Shown here: in pieces, positions 56,865 through 64,000 of the stretch
Position numbering within the stretch: the first letter of the stretch is position 1
Layout of the letters: every line of letters begins with the position of its first letter
From: Phoronis australis
Taxonomy: Eukaryota; Phoronida; Phoronidae
Assembly: GCA_002633005.1 (NCBI GenBank)
Contig: NMRA01000044.1
Location: 1,210,498-1,274,497, forward strand
DNA: 64,000 bases
Direction of reading: 5' to 3'
Notes under the pieces: generated by a model
Databases searched by the model: none
What the model was told of the DNA's origin: nothing
What the model saw: the letters and a program-made list of their open reading frames with translations, nothing else
Translations under genes and position numbers: made by a program

Positions 56865-57925
56865 TAAACGTGGGGGTAATTGAGTTTTGATTTGCAGAGA
56901 TACAGGACAGTCACGTTGTGATGACGTAATTCGACACTAAAACAAAGAATTTCCAGTGTACACGAACACGTACTTGTCCAGTGAGACAAATTAAGCTGTA
57001 CTGAGCTTGTTACTGGGATGAAATGTCCCATGAGCATGATGTTAGACAGACGTTCCATAAACATTTAATTGTGGACCTTATAACAAAAATAATGATTTAT
57101 CACCCGTTGCCTTCTGAGTGTCAAGGACAACATTTTTTGATAGCCTTTAGTTAGCAGACCCAGTGTTGTGCTGTCGATGCCAAAATCATGCAGGTGTCGT
57201 CCAGTGCTGTGGTGATAAGTTAGAGGCATACATGTATATACGCCCGAAGCCCAGCGTATCACCTTGTATGCATACGCCTCATTGTACCTCAATTTACGGC
57301 ACGTTTATACATTGAAAATGAAACAGGTGGTGTACTGCGTCCAAGTGCGTGTACGACCCTCTACACCTCTGGTGTCATCAGTTATCATGTAACAAGTTCT
57401 TCACGGGTGTTCGCAGGACGCCTGCGTATACGCGCTTGACAATCCAAGTGACATAATTTTTGATCTTATATGCAAGTCGTGACTTCTGCCGAACGCTCGT
57501 AGTCGAATTAACAAATAACATTGGATTTCAGTCTCAATAGTGCACCATTGGGGAAAATAAGCCCATTCAGTACTTGCACGAATTCGACGTTATGCTTGAA
57601 AACGAGGTTTGGTGTCCTAACCACTGTTGATTTGGAACACGCGCGCGTTCACGTTTGCGCTGTTAAAGTCGGTGCTAAAATGAGGAAGTATGTCTTAAAC
57701 AACAATGCACAACAATCGTTTTTACTGCGCCACCAATGTGTGGAAGCAGTGAATGTGCGGGAAAGATGCACTGTTATTTAGTCGAGGTTATGGCGCCATG
57801 GTTTCCTGCTCGGACCACTAGTTTGTCAGTTCGAGTTTCCTGTAATCTCCTTCATCGGCGAAGTTGGATTCATTTTTCTCGTCACACGTCGTTTCAAGAA
57901 CGTACTTTTTGTGTGCAGTTCTTAA
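56865..57925. other. Non-coding stretch, no gene seen
   Basis: Frames at 56834-57292 (minus) and 57521-57966 (plus) are unrecognised. Confidence 0.4.
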
Positions 57926-58168
57926 TTGCACAATCTAAGGTATACACTTCAGAACCGGGGCTGTAAAGTTCTTTGTAGCGATTCTATTGAAAGATGTTTC
58001 GATGCCATTAACGTTGACGCCAATGACAAAATAGCCGAGCTTCCAGTCAATAATATACAAAGCTTATACGACAAACAAAAGAGTTTGACGTCTGCTTTTT
58101 TTAAAATGGCCGGACTCACAGACAAAATAGAACAGGAAAAGCCTCTGAACAAGACATCAGATATCTGA
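57926..58168 (+). CDS. Unrecognised frame, possible terminal exon
   Basis: An 80-codon frame ending at TGA 58166-58168. From about residue 18 onward the composition is protein-like and mostly helical: SDSIERCFDAINVDANDKIA, then SLYDKQKSLTSAFFKMAG, then a charged tail. TTCTTTGTAG before 57980 could serve as a splice acceptor, which would make the first residues non-coding. No polyadenylation signal is close and no family is recognised. It may be a lone exon of an unseen gene, a relic, or chance. Confidence 0.25.
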   Translation: MHNLRYTLQNRGCKVLCSDSIERCFDAINVDANDKIAELPVNNIQSLYDKQKSLTSAFFKMAGLTDKIEQEKPLNKTSDI

Positions 58169-58892
58169 CAAGAAAACTAAATACCCGACATTTCTGCGAA
58201 GTAATTGAAAGCAACGTACCTGCCAGGTTACTCCTTCGGCGTATCACTTACTTCGTACATTGTACGAATATTTTAACATCGCTCACATGATGGTTAAATA
58301 CACACGGGCGCTTACATTTCATTCTTCACATACTGGCTATGTGCTGTTGTGTAGTAGCGTAGCAATGAAATATAAAAACACGTCCCCATGGTCGTCGACT
58401 GAAGATTATCAATAATGCGGGAGCCGTTATGTTAAATAACGGATTAATTCAAGCTGAGCAGAATTATGAATACATTTGGCGCGACAAATAGTAATGAAAA
58501 AATAAATAAGCCAGCAGTTGTTTATTTGACCACCTGACTTACGAGTTTTATGTCTGGTAATATTACCAATGCCTGCTGTTCCTGTTCATTTTCTACGGAC
58601 AGCACAATGAATTGAGATGCCCATGTGATTTTTGAGTAAGAGTGCGCAAGGCCAGGAAAGTGTTGCAGAGGCCATAGAGAGGTCTTTGAGTGTTGTATAT
58701 ATTCTCAAAGGAATACAGCATAGAAAATACAAATCATTCACGACAGCAAAAGGTGTATGTGCGTCGAATACAAAATTTTTGAAGGCAACGGATAGGATGT
58801 TGGCCAAACATGATGCTTCCTGTTTGGTTTTTTAAATCATATCCTAATAACCTAAACAAGATTTGTTTGCCCTTTTTAACCAAAGACTAGTA

Positions 58893-59340
58893 CAGTGAAC
58901 CTCGGTTAAGTCGGCGTGCTTAGTTGGATCTCCGTTCAATTCGGACAAAGTTCCGTCGAACGGTTGACCTAGCATTAATTCCTTAATAAGGTCCTGCGTG
59001 TAAGTCGGGTTTCTTAGGTCTGTTCTTCGCTCAACTCGGAGAAAATTCGAGTAACAATTGACCAAAATCCCCCCATTTTACCTCTTTTTAAGTCGGGTTC
59101 CGGCACATAATTTTTTCTCTTAAAAAATCACCGAACATGCATGTACAAAAATGACAAGTACGGTAAGCAAACATTTATTTGTTAATTCTAAGTACCCCGC
59201 GACCTGAAATGACGGAATGACTACTGATCACTGAAGTAGGCATAACTTGGATCAAAGTCAATCTTCAGATAAGTCGGAACTCCCTTATCTCGGAGGAAAT
59301 TTCTCTGTCCCAATGGATCCGACCTAACCTAGCTTTATTG
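58893..59340. mobile_element. Tigger/pogo-like MITE with TA duplication
   Basis: TA, then CAGTGAACCTCGGTTAAGTC at 58893. At the other end GGTCCGAC-like sequence reads on the opposite strand as CAATAAAGCTAGGTTAGGTC, preceded by TA (59341-59342 on the plus strand). About 448 bp with no transposase frame. AAGTCGG and CTCGGA words recur throughout in both directions. The left half is deleted in the duplicated copy B. Confidence 0.65.
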
Positions 59341-59699
59341 TATTTTAAATGTAAAAGAAGAACCTTTTTAGTTTTAGCACGTATTTTACTTGTTCTTACT
59401 TCTTACCACTCTTTGAGAGATACTGTGCGCATTTCAATGGTCTTATTTTAAATGGCTTCATTTTTATGTGTTTTTGAGGACCGTGTTTCTCTTTGAAAAA
59501 GATAAACTACCCTTTTCCCGCAAATTTGAGAACCACCAAGTGTGATGCCGGAGTAGGGGGACCGAGACTCCTGCACAAAGCGTCATCAGGATGAGTTAGA
59601 ATGCACATGATCACGTGAAAGAGGCTGGACCGCCACCGTGTAGTAGTAGCGAGTTGAATATGGGTAAATAAACCAAACCTGGCGTGAGCTCCGTAGACC

Positions 59700-59990
59700 G
59701 AGTTTCTAGCGAGAAAATCAAGAACTCACAAGACTTCGCGAGATGTCGTGTATTGTAAGCAAAGCAGGTGATCACGCTAGCTTCCTTAGCTAGATTCTTA
59801 TGAAATTCATCCACAGGTGCCCTTTCCGTATGCGCAATACACTCCCAAAAACGCAAAACCCCGAGAGATTTCGCCTTGCATTAAAAACAAAGCACGTGAT
59901 CACATTAGCTTTATTCGCGAGATTCTTACGTCTGCCGAACTCGGCTCAATTTAGTCATCTAGGCTATTTACGTGTTAAATCGAAAGAAAA
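59700..59990 (-). repeat. Two AGGGTAGAGTTC-family-related blocks in copy A
   Basis: AAGACTTCGCGAGATGTCGT (59730 region), GGTGATCACGCTAGC, then AAGCACGTGATCACATTAGC with TTCGCGAGATTCTTACG (59890-59930 region) are inverted, diverged versions of the family core. The same blocks reappear in copy B. Confidence 0.5.
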
Positions 59991-60177
59991 AACGATGTTT
60001 TAAACGATTGAAACAATATTTATGTCCAAGGTATAGTTTTAAAGGGTGACAAAAGACTATTTAGGAGGACAACGACGTTATTTTTTGCCCCAATATAATC
60101 CCAGAGGGGCCATCCGTGATGACAATAACACGGAGAAAAGGGGGTGGGGTGGGGTAGCTCAGTCTCGGTGAACGAGN

Positions 60178-61228
60178 TCATTTTCTACGGACAGTACAAT
60201 GAATTGAGATGCCCATGTGATTTTTGAGTCAGAATGCGCAAGGCCAGTAAAGTGTTGCAGAGGCCGTAGAGAGGTCTTTGAGTGTTGTATAACCTGGATA
60301 AAAGTCAATCTTCAGATAAGTCGGAACTCGCTTATCTCGGAGGAAATCTCTCGGTCCCAATGGATCCGACTTAACCTAGCTTTATTGTATTTTAAATGTA
60401 AAAGAAGAACCTTTTTAGTTTTAGCACGTATTTTACTTGTTCTTACTACCACTCTTTGAGAGATATTGTGTGCATTTCAATGGTCTTATTTTAAATGGCT
60501 TCATTTTTATGTGTTTTTGAGGACCGTGTTTCTCTTTGAAAAAGATAAACTACCCTTTTCCCGCAATTTTGAGAACCACCAAGTGTGATGCCGGAGTAGG
60601 GGGACCGAGACTCCTGCACACAGCGTCATCAGGATGAGTTAGAATGCACATGATCACGTGAAAGAGGCTGGACCGCCACCGTGTAGTAGTAGTAGCGAGT
60701 TGAATATGGGTAAATAAACCAAACCTGGCGTGAGCTCCGTAGACCGAGTTTCTAGCGAGAAAATCAAGAACTCACAAGACTTCGCGAGATGTCGTGTATT
60801 GTAAGCAAAGCAGGTGATCACGCTAGCTTCCTTAGCTAGATTCTTGCGGCTACGAAATTCACCCACAGGTGCCCTTTCCGTATGCGCAATACACTCCCAA
60901 AAACGCAAAACCCCGAGAGATTTCGCCTTGCATTAAAAACAAAGCACGTGATCACATTAGCTTTATTCGCGAGATTCTTACGTCTGCCGAACTCGGCTCA
61001 ATTTAGTCATCTGGGCTATTTACGTGTTAAATCGAAAGAGAAAACGATGTTTTAAACGATTGAAACAATGTTTATGTCCAAGGTATAGTTTTAAAGGGTG
61101 ACAAAAGACTATTTAGGAGGACAACGACGTTATTTTTTGCCCCAATATAATCCCAGAGGGGCCATCCGTGATGACAATAACACGGAGAAAAGGGGGTGGG
61201 GTGGGGTAGCTCAGTCTCGGTGAACGAG
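60178..61228 (+). repeat. Direct duplication, copy B (1051 bp)
   Basis: Begins TCATTTTCTACGGACAG immediately after the single N at 60177 and ends GGTGAACGAG, like copy A. The deletion joins TGTTGTAT (60290) to AACCTGG, with ATA shared at both breakpoints, a microhomology junction. Confidence 0.9.
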
Positions 61229-62406
61229 ATTTGCTGAGTTTATTTCAGAACTTTTGTGATTGCCATTTTCTAAGTAAGAAAAAACGTTTGCATTTTATAC
61301 AAAGAATTAAGATCAACAAAATTAGAAAATATTTATTTTGATTATTAGACATGGCCTCGAACAATTTTGGGCTGGAGTGACATCAAATTTTGATAATGGT
61401 CCGAGGCGAACTTTGATAACACCAGAAATAGAGTATTTTAATTTTATTTTCTGCTCAATCAATGGGTAGAATTGGGCGACCTATTTAAAACATTACAATC
61501 GTTATGGTATCTGTGACTGCGAAATTTACCAAACAATATGTACCCCTGTTTCTCGTCTGCTGAAATTGACCGCGCTATAAGAATTTCGAAAGGGGAAACC
61601 AACTGGCATTGACGATGTTACATTTGAAATTTTGAAGAGTACAAGGATAGCTATTGTTCCCGTCTTGTAATTGACCTATCGCCAGGATTTTGAGTGGCGG
61701 CTTAACTGACCATTTAGAACTCATCATTGTTGACACACCTTCGTTTCCAAGCCGCCATTATACCCAACAAACAACACGTTGCCGGGTAAAACTTATTGGT
61801 TGTCTGTTAGTCGAATTTGCGCAAGGGACCGGACCTTGCGATAAGTCAATTACCTCTCAACAGCTCACTACCAACAAAATGAGCAACACTGATGTGACGC
61901 AACCTCGTTCTTACAGCTTATTTCTTCAGCTCTGAGACTTTAATAGAAAGAACATCACGTTGAGGAAAGCTAATCTGACAATGATCGGTTTATCTTGAAA
62001 AAAAGTGCGGTCGTGTTTTAGTGAAATCGATATTTTTCATGCGTGATTCTGTAACGCTACGTTCCGTTCACACGCCTCATCATGCGACTGTTATCGGACC
62101 GTATTCTGTGAAAAGCATGCACATTCTGAATGTCGAAAAAAGAAAAACTTTAAAAGGCGTTGGACTCCGGGGAAAATGTGCCTGTGTAGATTCGTTGTTA
62201 ATTGCACTCTGGGCCCAAGACTTTTTATACAAATAATACTAGAATACCTGCGATAAATAGGCCAACTATGGCCTAAAATGTCGACTGCGCGCATTTGATT
62301 ACCGAGTAATCTGTCTACATGTTGACAACTATGCCAATATATGAGTAAAAATGTGATTAAAAATTGATTTTCATTATTCACCACCAGTACGTCGCCGTCA
62401 GTCATA
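61229..62406. other. Non-coding stretch, no gene seen
   Basis: Frames at 61690-61935 and 62021-62405 have no recognised domain. Confidence 0.45.
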
Positions 62407-62556
62407 GTAAAACAAATGTCACTGTACGTAACTAAATACTAAAATTCATAAAACTGGTTGAAGACACGGCGGCAATGCCCCCTCTTTACTATAAGTGAGG
62501 TCGTTGGCAGCACTGAAATGTCTTCAACCAATTTTGCGTACAGTGACATGTTTTAC
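62407..62556. repeat. 150-bp palindromic element, MITE-like
   Basis: GTAAAACAAATGTCACTGTA at the left is mirrored by TACAGTGACATGTTTTAC at the right. AACTGGTTGAAGACA and TGTCTTCAACCAATT form the next paired block. The centre is CG-richer and unpaired. No coding capacity and no clear target duplication. Confidence 0.68.
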
Positions 62557-63719
62557 GAAAAGTGATTGCAGACTTAAGTCAGATATATTGAAAAAACACT
62601 CCCACTTTGCAATTACTTAGTATAGGTTTCGCCATTTTGTTTACAAAAAATAATATTTAAATTATTTGAGCACTAGAAGTAATCAGTAACGCCCGTATAT
62701 TTCAGAGACCTTGAACTTTTGTTGAGGTGAAATAGCGGTGTGGAACGTAATACGAAATTTCTGACTTACGGCATAAAGCATTTTTCATATAACTGACCCG
62801 AGGAAGTGACTGCTGCCAAACTATGCTTACACTTCATTTACTCATGTGCCAAAGAACGACACACGTCGAGCACTCACTAGGGAGCAGTAACAGCAAGCTC
62901 CTTAAGTCTATAACATTGTGATCTTAGTGAGGAGTGCTACTGGTACGATTTCATTTTATTTCGGCATTTCGAAAATTCATCATGTGTTGTATAATCAAAA
63001 AAATAACGGAAACAATAACAATTAGTTAGTACTAACGCATGAGCCGTTTCGAACACGCAATTTTAAGTAACCAACAAAAATGGCCTTACCATATCGGGGC
63101 ATCTTTATTTTTTTTGGTATCCAGGTTTTCTTGACAGCGATGCAGCAACTCCTTCACTGTAAAATTTGCTAATCTTTTACGCGGCGGCAACCAGTAAGCG
63201 TACGAACTGACGTTAGCTGAGCCATGCACTCGATCATCAATGATCTAAACGAGAGCTTGCATACCCTTACACACACACACACACATGGACACATACATGT
63301 ATGTAACTGAAATAAGTAAGGCTCAGGTGGTATGCGAGAGTTAATTCACTTTTCCGCTTTTAATTTTTTACCTGCTATTTTTTCTTACAGTCGGCACTCT
63401 TTTCCATGCATACTCTAGAAATTTCACATTAGATTGGAAACTTCACTTTAGGGAGAGTCCATGTGAAACGTTAATTTAAACATTATTCAGGTGCCAAACA
63501 CGACGAGAAGGAGTTGAATAATTGTACAAAAAATTAAAGCGATATTAATACAGCGTTCACTTATTGCATCTATTTCTGATGGCTGCATTAGGGCCCGACA
63601 TTTTCGACGAGAATGCACCCGGCCCCCGTTACCAAGGCGATACCATTACCTTTTCCAGGTGTTTGACTAAAGACACGTTTCTTGATTACCTGGTATCTTG
63701 CCGTATTCTGAGAGAAACG
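62557..63719. other. Non-coding stretch with a short AC microsatellite
   Basis: (AC)n at about 63269-63285 followed by ACATACATGTATGT. No exon recognised. Confidence 0.5.
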
Positions 63720-64000
63720 TCATCAACTGAGAGGAGGGGGTCATTAGAAATGGGCGCCGAGAAGTGGGGGTGGGATGCGGGGTCAATTGCCCCTATTAGA
63801 TTCAGAGGCTGAATAGTAAACATTTTGGGAAAATATAAAATTTCTGGGAAATCCATTCTCACGCCCACACCTAGCGGATCTGGGGGGAGGTCATGGGTTG
63901 AAACCCCTCTCTCTGGCTAAGGTGGCAAAACAGGAAAAGAAGTCCACATTGCATGCGCGCACCCAGAGGAGGGGTGGGCTCGGGGTGGGGGGGGGGGGGC
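63720..64000. repeat. G-rich repeat-like end of window
   Basis: CACCTAGCGGATCTGGGGGG and the GTCAATTGCCCC block resemble the GGCGGATCC-type MITEs in style, but ends are not defined. The last 25 bases contain four G runs (GGGG, GGG, GGGG, then 14 G) that could form a G-quadruplex. Confidence 0.4.

Larger units (their letters stand above)
58586..60176 (+). repeat. Direct duplication, copy A (1591 bp)
   Basis: From TCATTTTCTACGGACAG to GGTGAACGAG. It matches copy B (60178-61228) at both flanks of a roughly 543-bp segment (about 58699-59241) that copy B lacks. Differences in the shared parts are few: a missing TAG triplet near 59640, scattered base changes, and a small replacement near 59797. 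Confidence 0.9.

Noticed and set aside
58556-58567. Palindrome GGTAATATTACC containing TAATATTAC, the nonamer of circular Rep-encoding DNA viruses
   Set aside because: No stem-loop of the required form and no Rep-like frame nearby; a 9-mer match is expected by chance.
58632-58835. 67-codon protein-like frame in copy A of the duplication
   Set aside because: It starts at a non-ATG codon after a stop, and the same frame in copy B meets a TAA within a few codons.

Overview
The window is animal nuclear DNA, most likely from an aquatic invertebrate. It is AT-rich, has no bacterial-style gene packing, and is full of microsatellites, palindromic MITEs, SINE-like pieces and N gaps. It also carries a THAP zinc-finger reading frame, a domain known from animals. 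The species cannot be fixed from the sequence. No complete host gene and no intact long reading frame is visible; nearly all short ORFs look like chance or repeat-derived frames. I read it as a gene desert or a very large intron/intergenic block shaped by small DNA transposons.

Layout. 0-9 kb: mostly unannotated single-copy sequence, with a 1.66 kb Kolobok-type DNA transposon (2324-3979; TTAA duplication, 15-bp terminal inverted repeats, THAP exon on the minus strand) and a palindromic GGAACACCT-ended MITE (4731-4958). 9-14 kb: a degenerate repeat array split by a large TA/TATG microsatellite, then a TA-flanked MITE (13715-14067) whose core is a degenerate tandem array. 17-29 kb: further GGAACACCT elements, a foldback element with 21-bp tandem repeats in its arms (18635-19038), a miRNA-precursor-like hairpin (22768-22863), a SINE fragment, a candidate LTR with heat-shock-like elements and a TATA box (24133-24935), and a second tandem-repeat-armed foldback element (28291-28685). 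30-43 kb: a trinucleotide tract, several MITEs, an assembly gap in GATA/GGTA repeats, and a near-perfect hairpin (42841-42973).

43-52 kb is the most repeat-dense part. It holds a possible decayed coding exon (43734-44081), a third foldback element with a 16-18-bp unit (45148-45665), a tRNA-derived SINE, and a cluster of one MITE family ending in AGGGTAGAGTTC, one copy of which sits inside a Tigger/pogo-type MITE. 52-64 kb contains a 994-base gap, a CAG-ended MITE inserted with a 5-bp duplication into what was an open reading frame (54992-55355), and a direct duplication of about 1-1.6 kb (58586-61228) whose junction is a single N.

There is no pathway or operon here. What recurs is structural: at least four unrelated-looking small mobile elements have tandem arrays of short units as their inverted-repeat arms or core, three of them with units near 20-24 bp. 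One MITE family repeatedly carries CACGTG and TCTCGCGA motifs. Boundaries and family names were judged by eye, without database searches.
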